From contig JAUZQH010000229.1 in assembly GCA_030951065.1 (NCBI GenBank), forward strand, positions 1-22,756: a stretch of 22,756 nucleotides of DNA. The letters are read 5' to 3'. The notes below the pieces were generated by a model. It was not told where the DNA came from. It searched no databases and saw nothing but the letters and a program-made list of their open reading frames with translations. Positions 16,112 through 22,756 of this stretch are shown piece by piece (the first letter of the stretch is position 1; each line of letters starts with the position of its first letter). This stretch comes from Mariprofundus sp. (GTDB lineage: Bacteria; Pseudomonadota; Zetaproteobacteria; Mariprofundales; Mariprofundaceae). The position numbers and the translations under genes were made by a program.

Positions 16112-16792
16112 ATGATGTTAAAGCGAATCACTCTCTGCCTCGCACTGGTCTTGTCCGTGATTTGCGCTATTCCACCATCGTATGCAGCAACAGATATCTA
16201 TTTTGTCCGCCATGCCGAAACGATGGGCAACCTTACCCATCATCATAGCCGCGAAAACGACCGCACTCTCTCTCCGACCGGAATCCGGCAAGTGGAAAAT
16301 CTGACCCGGGCACTGGATCAGTTACAATTCGATTATATTATCGTCAGTCCGAAATACCGCGTGCTGAAAACCATTTTACCCTATCTGAAAAAACATCAAC
16401 TGGTAGCCGAAATCTGGCCTGAACTGGCAGAATGCTGCTGGCAAAAACAAAGAACACTATCCTCCGGCTCACTCCGTCGCGAATCCCGGATCAGTCTCGA
16501 ATCCGCCATGAAACCCTATTTCACCTTTGCCAGAGCAGATGACCATTACAGCTACAAGACCCGCGATTACGGACAGGGCATGGTGCAAATATCCATGGCA
16601 ACGGATAGAATCAAACAACGATTCGCAGGCTCGGACAAACGCATCCTGATTGTCGGGCACTATCATGCCGGCTCTCGCATTATCGAAATGCTGCAAGGCC
16701 TCGAACCTGTCGGACGTTATAAAATAGCCAATACACAAATCATCCATCTGCAAGAAGGCAAGACCGGTACATTCTTCCTGACCAGTGATTAA
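16112..16792 (+). CDS. Exported histidine phosphatase (phosphoglycerate mutase-like)
   Basis: The 226-residue product has an N-terminal signal sequence (hydrophobic residues 6-20, likely cleavage near residue 25 after PPSYA) followed by a histidine phosphatase fold. The catalytic set is complete: RHAE at 33-36 with His34, SPKYRVLKT at 79-87 with Arg83, Glu107 in PELAEC, and IVGHYHAG with His183. The enzyme should hydrolyse phosphate esters in the periplasm. The SixA/PGM-like small size gives no substrate. Tandem ATG codons at 16112 and 16115 follow AGGAT, and either may start. It is divergent from the LITAF-like gene and convergent with the phosphotransferase gene. Confidence 0.85.
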   Translation: MMLKRITLCLALVLSVICAIPPSYAATDIYFVRHAETMGNLTHHHSRENDRTLSPTGIRQVENLTRALDQLQFDYIIVSPKYRVLKTILPYLKKHQLVAEIWPELAECCWQKQRTLSSGSLRRESRISLESAMKPYFTFARADDHYSYKTRDYGQGMVQISMATDRIKQRFAGSDKRILIVGHYHAGSRIIEMLQGLEPVGRYKIANTQIIHLQEGKTGTFFLTSD

Positions 16793-16808
16793 GGGCGTTC
16801 TTTAGCTT

Positions 16809-17780
16809 CTACAAGCGCTCTACCAGCTCCAGCGCCACCCGTTTGTTGTAATCATTGATCTTCCAGTGTGTCGGCATCCAGCCCACCAGAAAGCGATAAA
16901 AGTCGGTCTGTGCAACCGGAAACAGTGCACGCCACTCTTTTTCCAGAGCATCCTGATCCACATCACTTTGCCTGTCCGTCAGGGCAGATTTCAGGGCTGC
17001 AAAATAATCGTCAAGCAAATGTGCCTCGAACTGCTCATGCTCTCTATCATCCAGACAGCTACCCAGAAAATATGCGACATCCTTCATACCGCAACCGCCA
17101 CCGACATATTGAAAATCAACGGCAGCCACCGATTTGGAATCGGCTGAAAAGCAGAAGTTGGCCAGTTTGGCATCGCCATGCACCAGTGTTTTGTAGTGCG
17201 CATTGGCCAGCATCGAATCAATCACCGGCGCAGCATCACGCAGTTTTTCATCATCCATCACAGCCAGCTCATCGGGGCGTGTTGCCAGATGCCAGTATGT
17301 GCCGGTCGGCCACAAACCGGCTGGATCTGACCCCATAAATGTGGCATGGAAATTGGCCAGCCAGTGCAGACAGAGGCGCACACCATCCAGATCAAGTGTC
17401 TCCCTGCGCAGAGGGAAACCTGCCGCATCCAGATCTTCCAATACCATAAGATGCTCCTCACCGATCGTTTCAGAGGCAAAACAGTGCGGAACCCGGCAAG
17501 CATCACCGCAGCGCCCTGCCCGGTCATGGTACCAGTTCATTTCCACTTCATAGGATTTTACCTTGCGCCGGTGCGACCGGTCATTGTGCCAGCCACGCGG
17601 ATGATTCACTTCAGAGGGAAAAATCACATGTTTGAGCACGGCGCTCGGTGCCTCTGAACCGGACAACGCATAGCGCACAATCTCGCCATAGCCACTCCAC
17701 AGCGACTGAATCACCTCACCGCGCTGTGCAAAATCCGCTCCGGTGGCTTGCATAACTATCTCATTCAACTGTTGCTGCAT
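16809..17780 (-). CDS. EcKinase/APH-like phosphotransferase
   Basis: This small-molecule kinase-like protein has the Brenner loop [13 protein letters not shown] with catalytic Asp and Asn, the metal-binding [11 protein letters not shown], and an upstream [15 protein letters not shown] ... LANFHATFM stretch typical of ecdysteroid-kinase-like and aminoglycoside phosphotransferase relatives. Bacterial members phosphorylate unknown small molecules, so antibiotic resistance should not be assumed. I chose ATG 17778-17780 (323 residues), 29 bases after the upstream ASCH gene. A longer frame to 17846 would overlap that gene by 37 bases, and its extra 22 residues look non-homologous. The ribosome site is only a purine-rich AAGAGAG. 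It probably forms an operon with the ASCH gene. Confidence 0.8.
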   Translation of the reverse strand: MQQQLNEIVMQATGADFAQRGEVIQSLWSGYGEIVRYALSGSEAPSAVLKHVIFPSEVNHPRGWHNDRSHRRKVKSYEVEMNWYHDRAGRCGDACRVPHCFASETIGEEHLMVLEDLDAAGFPLRRETLDLDGVRLCLHWLANFHATFMGSDPAGLWPTGTYWHLATRPDELAVMDDEKLRDAAPVIDSMLANAHYKTLVHGDAKLANFCFSADSKSVAAVDFQYVGGGCGMKDVAYFLGSCLDDREHEQFEAHLLDDYFAALKSALTDRQSDVDQDALEKEWRALFPVAQTDFYRFLVGWMPTHWKINDYNKRVALELVERL

Positions 17781-17809
17781 CTGCTCTCTCTTGTCACAAC
17801 GATCACGGA

Positions 17810-18145
17810 TCAATCTTCCGGCTTGCGTTTGAAACAGTGCACCCACACCTGCGATTCACCACTCCAGACCATACCTTTGTGCATGTTCAGAATCAGGGAC
17901 TGATACATGTCCAGGGAAGCAAAACCCTCCGCCTGAGCATCCGCCTCGGTCATATCACCGATTTTCTGCCGCTTAAGGTCCGTCACAATGAACGGAACAC
18001 CATCCAGTTCAAACACTTCATTCGGATAGGCATAAACACCATCACGTCGCTGTTCTGTTTTTCTACCCTCAAGCGCGGCAGCGACCAGTTTCGGATGACG
18101 CACCAGACGGTCGATATCGCAAGTCTTTTCGGGGTATGCATTCAT
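17810..18145 (-). CDS. ASCH-domain protein
   Basis: The 111-residue protein fits the ASCH fold, a PUA-like beta-barrel proposed to bind RNA or nucleotides: [38 protein letters not shown] gives the Gly-Lys-Thr-x-x-x-R region and first strands, followed by the helical [11 protein letters not shown] and a closing strand [11 protein letters not shown]. Some ASCH proteins are RNases or amidohydrolases (E. coli YqfB acts on N4-acetylcytidine); none of those roles can be assigned here. GGAG lies six bases before the ATG. The stop is 29 bases upstream of the phosphotransferase start, so a two-gene operon is likely. Confidence 0.75.
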   Translation of the reverse strand: MNAYPEKTCDIDRLVRHPKLVAAALEGRKTEQRRDGVYAYPNEVFELDGVPFIVTDLKRQKIGDMTEADAQAEGFASLDMYQSLILNMHKGMVWSGESQVWVHCFKRKPED

Positions 18146-18432
18146 ATGATCTCCATCTATAAGTCCATTTCCCTGAATTATTCAACAGGCAGGGGAAACA
18201 TACAACGCAGCTGATTTGAGCAAGCATGAGCTTTCTGCTTCCCAATCCCCGTCGAAGTGGTGCAAGCCGGCTGTTCATCATCTACACTCGGCAATGACTG
18301 AGGGAGTAATGACACCGAAAGAATTTATAGCCAAATGGTCGAAATGACCAAGTTCCAAATGTGCTGTAAATTCACTTTCCATCAGCTTGGATATAGTCAT
18401 TTGATGCTCCGCACCTTTGCCCCTGCGGCCTG
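18146..18432. other. Gene-poor, degenerate stretch at the edge of the toxin-antitoxin island
   Basis: No complete gene is supported here. At 18309-18347 a 12-codon frame MTPKEFIAKWSK follows a GGGAG ribosome-like site and then stops. It resembles the start of large SAM-dependent DNA methyltransferase/type IIG restriction proteins, which often begin MTPxEFIAKW. It may be the stump of a deleted gene, but the match is short. The minus strand holds a 62-codon open frame, 18278-18466, that resembles nothing I know. Confidence 0.35.
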
Positions 18433-18705
18433 AAGCTGGATATTCTGACCACGCTGGTGGAAGCATATGAATCCAGACACTATCCCATCGATATGCCGGC
18501 CCCGATTGAGGCCATTAAGTTTGAAATGGAACAACAGGAATTATCAGTCGCAGACCTTGAACCTATGATTGGCAGAAGAAGTCGGGTGTATGAAGTACTG
18601 GCACATAAGCGGAGCCTGTCTCTGAATATGATCAGAAATCTGCACAGGGGACTGGGCATTCCTGCCGAAGTGCTCATTCAGCCACCTGTTGAAACACATG
18701 CCTGA
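18433..18705 (+). pseudogene. HigA-type antitoxin, 5'-truncated
   Basis: The reading KLDILTTLVEAYESRHYPID, then PIEAIKFEMEQQELSVADLEPMIGRRSRVYEVLAHKR and SLNMIRNLHRGLGIPAEVLIQ, is the HTH region of the HigA family with its conserved C-terminal half. Normal members have about 30-40 further N-terminal residues that run into LxxLVEAYE; here that part is replaced by unrelated sequence with an in-frame TAG at 18394. The only possible starts are a GTG at 18457 without a ribosome site and later ATGs. No HigB toxin gene is found upstream. The HTH itself looks undamaged, so a short DNA-binding protein might still be made, but decay after deletion of the toxin and the 5' end is the simpler reading. Confidence 0.7.
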
Positions 18706-18756
18706 ACAGCACTAACAGTGCTTCGTCTTGTTTCGCGCACTCTGTGGAGACCTTGT

Positions 18757-18786
18757 TTGACAATGTGAATGATAACGTTATATGAT
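18757..18786 (+). promoter_or_regulatory. vapBC promoter with overlapping palindromic operator
   Basis: A perfect -35 TTGACA (18757-18762) and a near-perfect -10 TATGAT (18781-18786) are separated by 18 bases. The ten-base palindrome ATAACGTTAT (18772-18781) overlaps the spacer and -10, where a ribbon-helix-helix antitoxin would repress. Predicted transcription starts at about 18792-18794, on or next to the chosen vapB ATG. Confidence 0.75.
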
Positions 18787-18793
18787 GACGATT

Positions 18794-19039
18794 ATGCGTA
18801 CCATTGTTGATATACCGGAACAGAATATTCAGGCGCTGGATGCCATTTGCAGTAGAGAGCATATCTCGCGGGCCGAGGCTGTACGGATGGCGGTGGCCGA
18901 TTATTTGAAACGGCATGGCTCCCGACCGGATACTGCCTTCGGACTCTGGCAGGGGCGCGGCAAGGATGGCCTTTGCTATCAGGATGACCTGCGCGAAGAA
19001 TGGAACCCGTCCACGCTTCATGAGCCATCCGCTGAATGA
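18794..19039 (+). CDS. vapB: VapB-type ribbon-helix-helix antitoxin
   Basis: The 81-residue protein begins RTIVDIPEQ, the DNA-binding strand of ribbon-helix-helix antitoxins, followed by two helices (IQALDAICSREHISRAEAVRMAVADYLKR). Its C-terminal tail, FGLWQGRGKDGLCYQDDLREEW, resembles the toxin-neutralising tail of VapB proteins paired with PIN-domain VapC. I chose the ATG at 18794 because the promoter predicts transcription starting there and the DNA-binding strand begins at once; ATGs at 18782 and 18785 lie inside the -10 region. No ribosome site is seen, consistent with a leaderless or nearly leaderless mRNA. The stop overlaps vapC by four bases. Confidence 0.88.
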   Translation: MRTIVDIPEQNIQALDAICSREHISRAEAVRMAVADYLKRHGSRPDTAFGLWQGRGKDGLCYQDDLREEWNPSTLHEPSAE

Positions 19040-19401
19040 AAGCACTGTTCGACACCAATATCCTGATTGATTATCTGAACGGTATTGAGGCGGCGAAAAC
19101 CGAGCTGGCTTTGTACGAATCGCCGGCCATTAGTTCCATCACATGGATTGAGGTGATGGTAGGCGCGCGATCCGAGGACGAGGAAGTCCGGCTGCGTGCT
19201 TTTCTGAACCGATTTCGCATCGTGCCGGTATCTGGCGAAGTGGCGGAACGGGCAGTGGAACTGCGGCGGCAATACCGAATGCGGCTCCCTGATGCGATGA
19301 TTTGGGCATCTGCTTTGTGCGAATCGTGTTTGCTGATTAGCCGCAATACCCGCGATTTCCCGCCGGATCATCCGGGCGTGCGCGTGCCTTACACGGTTTG
19401 A
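19036..19401 (+). CDS. vapC: VapC PIN-domain toxin (RNase)
   Basis: The 121-residue PIN-domain protein has the acidic active site expected of VapC ribonucleases: Asp6 in LFDTNILIDYL, Glu39 in TWIEVMVGAR, Asp86 in RLPDAMIWASA and Asp107 in NTRDFP. VapC toxins cleave tRNA or rRNA; the target cannot be read from sequence. The ATGA overlap with vapB means coupled translation, and the pair looks intact. The reading frame ends at TGA, and directly beyond it the same frame continues into a relic of another antitoxin (19411-19527). Confidence 0.93.
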   Translation: MKALFDTNILIDYLNGIEAAKTELALYESPAISSITWIEVMVGARSEDEEVRLRAFLNRFRIVPVSGEVAERAVELRRQYRMRLPDAMIWASALCESCLLISRNTRDFPPDHPGVRVPYTV

Positions 19402-19410
19402 CACCATTCA

Positions 19411-19527
19411 CTTTCAGGAGAACAGCTTTATCGTTCATTCAGCGACAGAGGTAATCCCACGCTGAAAACAACACTTGCCGTCATGCAAGCATTAGGGCTC
19501 GATATTACAGCCAAACGGCACTCCTGA
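19411..19527 (+). pseudogene. C-terminal remnant of an HTH addiction-module antitoxin
   Basis: Bases 19411-19527 read LSGEQLYRSFSDRGNPTLKT then TLAVMQALGLDITAKRHS and a stop. This is the conserved end of the HigA-like 'addiction module antidote' family (LYRALS-GNP-L-T--V--ALGL). There is no start codon: the frame is open only from the vapC stop. About 60 N-terminal residues are missing. It is the second damaged antitoxin within 1.1 kb. Confidence 0.75.
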
Positions 19528-19697
19528 TGATTTATTTACAATATGCACGTTTTATTTTCGTATCTTCCGGCATCATGTCTGATCCTGGGGTATGGATATC
19601 CTTGCTGTCAGGTTAATAAATATTTGCATGCCGCTTGAGCTATCGCTATGGTTCGCCGCCCTATAAAAAGGAAAGAGAAATAAGAGGAAGAACGTTC

Positions 19698-19970
19698 ATG
19701 TCTTTGGCGCTGGAAGAAAAAAACACAATTATAGAAAAATTTCGTCGTAATGAAGGCGATACAGGTTCACCGGAAGTGCAGGTTGCCCTGCTGACAGAGC
19801 GCATCAACCAGCTCTCCACCGGTCATTTCAAGGAACATCATAAAGATCACCACTCACGCCGCGGCCTGCTGAAAATGGTCGGCCAGCGTCGCAATTTGCT
19901 GAACTATCTCAAGAATAAAGATTTCGGGCGCTATCGCACCCTGATCGACAGCCTCGGACTGCGTCGCTAA
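19698..19970 (+). CDS. rpsO: Small ribosomal subunit protein uS15
   Basis: The 90-residue product is uS15, which binds 16S rRNA early in 30S assembly. Hallmarks are [17 protein letters not shown] at 20-36, the [12 protein letters not shown] loop and [18 protein letters not shown] in the C-terminal half. I chose ATG 19698 because it has AGAGGAAG seven bases upstream and gives the family length; a longer frame from 19635 adds a non-homologous N-terminus. In E. coli S15 represses its own mRNA through a leader pseudoknot; a leader of unknown extent is present here but I cannot assign such a fold. It is followed by a strong terminator and then pnp, the common order. Confidence 0.98.
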   Translation: MSLALEEKNTIIEKFRRNEGDTGSPEVQVALLTERINQLSTGHFKEHHKDHHSRRGLLKMVGQRRNLLNYLKNKDFGRYRTLIDSLGLRR

Positions 19971-19979
19971 ACAATTTTC

Positions 19980-20013
19980 GGCGGCCCTGCAAAGGGTCGC
20001 CTTTTTTCTTTTT
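19980..20013 (+). terminator. Rho-independent terminator between rpsO and pnp
   Basis: A nine-pair stem (19980-19988 with 19993-20001, one G-U pair) closes a GCAA tetraloop and is followed by T6-C-T2-class T-rich sequence. The stem begins ten bases after the rpsO stop. Some read-through into pnp is expected, since no strong pnp promoter is evident in the 50 bases that follow. Confidence 0.9.
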
Positions 20014-20063
20014 GTCGCTTTGACACCACGCCAGGGACATGTGCGAAAAAAAGGAATCTATCT

Positions 20064-22169
20064 ATGTTTGAAGTTAAAAAAACACAGGCCGAAGTTGCCG
20101 GCCGCACCATCTCATTCGAAACAGGACGCATCGCGCGTCAGGCCGGCGGTTCTGTACTGGCCCAGGTTGGCGACGTCGTCGTTCATGTTGCTGCAACCGC
20201 TGCCAAGCAGCCATTGCAGGGCGTGGATTTCATGCCACTGACCGTTCACTATCAAGAAAAAACCTATGCTGCAGGCCGTTTTCTCGGTGGTTTTATCAAG
20301 CGTGAAGGCCGCCCGTCTGAAAAAGAGACACTGACCTCCCGCCTGATCGACCGTCCGATCCGCCCGCTGTTCCCGAAAGGTTATTTTCACGAAACACAGG
20401 TCATCGCCACGGTGATGTCCGCCGATGAATATACCAACCCGGATATCATTGCCATTAACGGCGTATCCGCTGCGCTGGCCATTTCCGATGTACCGTTTGC
20501 AGAACCCATCGCCGCCTCCCGCGTCGGTCTGATCGATGGTGAATTCGTATTGAACCCGACCTATCAGGAACTGGAAGACTCCAAGCTCGACCTGATCGTA
20601 GCCGGTACCCGTGATGCTGTACTGATGATTGAATCCGAAGCCAAAGAGCTCTCCGAAGAGCAGATGATCGATGCCATCATCTTTGGTCAGGAAGGCTATC
20701 AGCCTGTTCTCGACGCCATTGAAGAGCTGGTTAAGCTGGCCGGTAAAGAGAAACTGGTAGTTGAACTGGCCGGTAATGCCGATGTACAGGAAGCCGTCAA
20801 TGCCGCCTTTGAAGCCGATGTGCGCGAAGCCTATGCCACGGTTGATAAATCTGCCCGTGCTGCCAAGATCGAAGCACTGCGTGCTGCAGCGCAGGAAAAG
20901 CTGGCCGGTACGGAAGAAAACCCGGGACAGTTCTCCTCCAATGATGTGGCTTCAGCTGTAAAGAATCTGGAAAAGAATGTCGTTCGTCGATCCATCATCG
21001 CCGGCAACCCGCGTATCGATGGCCGTGCCACCGATCAGGTTCGTGCTATTGACTGCCAGATCGGCGTACTGCCACGCACCCATGGTTCCGCCCTGTTCAC
21101 CCGTGGTGAAACCCAGGCGCTGGTGACCATTACACTCGGTACGGAATCCGATATGCAGATGACCGAATCGCTCGAAGGCGTAGCCAAGCAGCGTTTTATG
21201 CTGCACTACAACTTCCCGCCATATTCTGTCGGTGAAGCACGTCGCATGGGCCCTCCGGGACGTCGTGAAATCGGCCATGGCCGTCTGGCTCGCCGTGGTG
21301 TGGAAGCTGTGCTGCCATCCATGGAAGAGTTCGGTTATGCCATTCGCTCCGTGTCTGAAATCACCGAGTCCAACGGTTCATCCTCCATGGCTTCCGTTTG
21401 CGGCACCTCGCTGGCACTGATGGACGCCGGTGGACCGATCAAGGCTGCTGTCGCCGGTGTGGCTATGGGCCTGATTCTGGAAAAAGACGGTTATGCCGTA
21501 CTGACCGATATCCTCGGTGATGAAGATCATCTGGGCGATATGGACTTCAAGGTGGCCGGAACACGTGAAGGCGTCACCACCCTGCAGCTGGATATAAAAA
21601 TCGGCGGTCTGACCCGTGAGATTATGAAAGAAGCACTGGCGCAGGCCCATGCCGGTCGCATCCATATTCTGGATGAAATGGCCAAATGCATGGAAGAGCC
21701 TCGCGACTCCATTGCCGATCATGCACCACGTATGTTCACCATGAAGATCAAGTCCGACAAAATTCGCGAAGTGATCGGTGCCGGTGGTAAAGTGATTCGC
21801 GGCATCGTCGAAGAAACCGGGGCCAAAGTCGATATTGCTGACGATGGCACGATCACCATCTTTGCTGTTACCGGTGAAGCCGGTGAAGCGGCCAAGAAGA
21901 TGATCGAAGATATCGTCGCCGAAGTCGAAGTCGGTGCAGTCTATACCGGTAAAGTGGTGAAGCTGATGGACTTCGGTGCCTTCGTTCGTATTGTCGGTGG
22001 TACAGATGGTCTGGTGCATATTTCACAGATTGCCAATCACCGCGTTGAAAAAGTAGCCGATGAGCTGAAAGAAGGTCAGGAAGTTCGCGTCAAGGTACTG
22101 GATGTAGATCGTAACGGTCGCATCCGCCTGTCCATGAAGGCGCTGCTTGAAGAAAACGCTGAAGGCTGA
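20064..22169 (+). CDS. pnp: Polynucleotide phosphorylase
   Basis: The 701-residue enzyme degrades RNA 3'-5' by phosphorolysis and is part of RNA turnover, often in the degradosome with RNase E. Domains in order are RNase PH 1 (about 10-145), an all-helical linker (about 240-310), RNase PH 2 (about 315-460, starting GRATDQVRAIDCQIGVLPRT), the catalytic Asp cluster in LGDEDHLGDMDFKVAG near 480-495, KH (about 555-610, with VIGAGGKVIRGI) and S1 (about 620-690, with YTGKVVKLMDFGAFV). Every part is present, and the length is normal. AAGGAA lies about ten bases before the ATG. An upstream rraA-family gene encodes a possible RNase E regulator, but it is 11 kb away and unlikely to be connected. Confidence 0.99.
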   Translation: MFEVKKTQAEVAGRTISFETGRIARQAGGSVLAQVGDVVVHVAATAAKQPLQGVDFMPLTVHYQEKTYAAGRFLGGFIKREGRPSEKETLTSRLIDRPIRPLFPKGYFHETQVIATVMSADEYTNPDIIAINGVSAALAISDVPFAEPIAASRVGLIDGEFVLNPTYQELEDSKLDLIVAGTRDAVLMIESEAKELSEEQMIDAIIFGQEGYQPVLDAIEELVKLAGKEKLVVELAGNADVQEAVNAAFEADVREAYATVDKSARAAKIEALRAAAQEKLAGTEENPGQFSSNDVASAVKNLEKNVVRRSIIAGNPRIDGRATDQVRAIDCQIGVLPRTHGSALFTRGETQALVTITLGTESDMQMTESLEGVAKQRFMLHYNFPPYSVGEARRMGPPGRREIGHGRLARRGVEAVLPSMEEFGYAIRSVSEITESNGSSSMASVCGTSLALMDAGGPIKAAVAGVAMGLILEKDGYAVLTDILGDEDHLGDMDFKVAGTREGVTTLQLDIKIGGLTREIMKEALAQAHAGRIHILDEMAKCMEEPRDSIADHAPRMFTMKIKSDKIREVIGAGGKVIRGIVEETGAKVDIADDGTITIFAVTGEAGEAAKKMIEDIVAEVEVGAVYTGKVVKLMDFGAFVRIVGGTDGLVHISQIANHRVEKVADELKEGQEVRVKVLDVDRNGRIRLSMKALLEENAEG

Positions 22170-22189
22170 CAAGTATCAAAATACGCAAG

Positions 22190-22218
22190 GAGGCGGGCTT
22201 ATGCCCGCCTCTTTTTTT
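22190..22218 (+). terminator. Rho-independent terminator after pnp
   Basis: A perfect nine-pair GC-rich stem (22190-22198 with 22203-22211) closes a TTAT loop and is followed by seven T bases. It starts 20 bases after the pnp stop and ends the rpsO-pnp transcription unit. Confidence 0.95.
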
Positions 22219-22344
22219 GCCCGGCATCATCATCGCATGCTTGTCGACCATGTGTTTTTCCCCGTAACGCGCATGGACCTTTTCCACCTCATGCCATGAC
22301 ACATATGTCACTCCACGTATACAACATTCTGATAGCATCTCGCC

Positions 22345-22756
22345 ATGCCATTTGATTTAGCTGTCATTGATCTGGATAACACACTTTATGCCGCCGATAG
22401 CGGCGTATTTGCGCGTATGGATAAGCGCATGACTGAATTTGTAGCAAACGAACTGGGTGTAAACAGCGAAGAAGCAGACAGACTGAGAGTGAAATATTGG
22501 CGCGAATACGGCACGACATTGCGCGGCATGATGCTGCATCATGGCATGGATGCCGAGCCCTTTCTGAAGGATGTGCATGATATCAATGCGCACGAGATTC
22601 TTGGCAAGGATGAAGCACTGGATATGGCTTTGGAACGCCTTCCTGCACGCAAGGTCATTCACACCAATGGAATCCGTGAACATGCAGAAAAGATTCTCGA
22701 AACGCTGGGTATCGCCCATCATTTTGGCGCGATCTACGATATCCGCTTCAACAACT
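22345..22756 (+). CDS. HAD-family pyrimidine 5'-nucleotidase, N-terminal part
   Basis: The frame opens at ATG 22345 and runs off the end of the window, giving 137 residues. The HAD motif I VIDLDNTLY (nucleophile Asp9 and acid Asp11) and motif II VIHTNG near residues 104-109 are clear, with a helical cap between them containing a LRVKYWREYGTTLRGMM stretch typical of the SDT1/PHM8-like pyrimidine 5'-nucleotidases. These dephosphorylate UMP/CMP or similar small phosphoesters. Motifs III and IV lie outside the window. No ribosome site is visible, and an in-frame TGA lies just upstream, so ATG 22345 is the only reasonable start. It is separated from pnp by a terminator and a gap of about 125 bases. 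Confidence 0.85.
   Translation, partial: MPFDLAVIDLDNTLYAADSGVFARMDKRMTEFVANELGVNSEEADRLRVKYWREYGTTLRGMMLHHGMDAEPFLKDVHDINAHEILGKDEALDMALERLPARKVIHTNGIREHAEKILETLGIAHHFGAIYDIRFNN

Noticed and set aside
16809..17780. Reading the phosphotransferase as an aminoglycoside resistance gene
   Set aside because: Shared kinase-fold motifs are family-wide; the LEDLDAAGF and LANFHA stretches fit EcKinase-like proteins better, and no resistance context is present.
18278..18466. Minus-strand 62-codon open frame (MTISKLMESEF... region) as a gene
   Set aside because: It overlaps the HigA remnant region, has no known motif and no convincing ribosome site; it is probably chance coding in degenerate DNA.
19635..19697. 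Longer uS15 start upstream of 19698
   Set aside because: The 21 added residues do not belong to the uS15 family and overlap the ribosome-binding region of the true start.
21378..22019. 213-codon minus-strand frame opposite pnp
   Set aside because: It lies antisense to the conserved PNPase catalytic and KH regions; its His/Asp/Phe-rich composition is a by-product of the opposite strand.

Overview
The window looks like a chromosomal segment of a Gram-negative, CO2-fixing proteobacterium. It has a form II RuBisCO with its CbbQ/CbbO activase genes and a LysR-type CbbR, a Na+-pumping oxaloacetate decarboxylase, an outer-membrane OprB-type porin and the usual rpsO-pnp pair. The combination fits a marine or microaerophilic iron or sulfur oxidiser, and an iron-oxidising Zetaproteobacterium such as Mariprofundus is my best guess. 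That placement is inference from gene content and protein style, not a database result.

Layout. 1-387: 3' end of an HrpB-type helicase gene. 388-2728: a phosphatidylserine decarboxylase family gene flanked on both sides by copies of one inverted-repeat family, a REP-like palindrome, and a MYG1/UPF0160 hydrolase. 2729-8968: the carbon-fixation block. cbbM, cbbQ and cbbO lie on the minus strand. A terminator follows cbbM and a separate promoter precedes cbbQ, so the enzyme and its activase appear separately tunable. cbbR is divergent from cbbM and is translationally coupled to an unrecognised 154-residue protein. 8965-12770: an RraA/HMG-aldolase family gene, then divergently the oadG-oadA-oadB operon. 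Both sides of this divergent region handle oxaloacetate/pyruvate-type chemistry.

12912-16792: a YajR-type MFS transporter, an OprB-like porin, a small LITAF-like zinc-ribbon membrane protein and an exported histidine phosphatase. 16809-18145: an EcKinase/APH-like phosphotransferase and an ASCH-domain protein. 18146-19527: a small accessory island with a truncated HigA-like antitoxin, an intact VapBC pair whose promoter predicts a nearly leaderless mRNA, and the C-terminal remnant of a second HTH antitoxin. 19698-22218: rpsO and pnp, each followed by a textbook Rho-independent terminator. 22345 to the end: the 5' part of a HAD-family pyrimidine 5'-nucleotidase gene.

Most genes belong to known families. 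The least explained parts are the gene coupled to cbbR, the LITAF-like small protein, the variant PSD with its repeat flanks, and the toxin-antitoxin graveyard. I see no CRISPR array, rRNA, tRNA, complete insertion sequence or phage module. I do not see a clear new multi-gene system.
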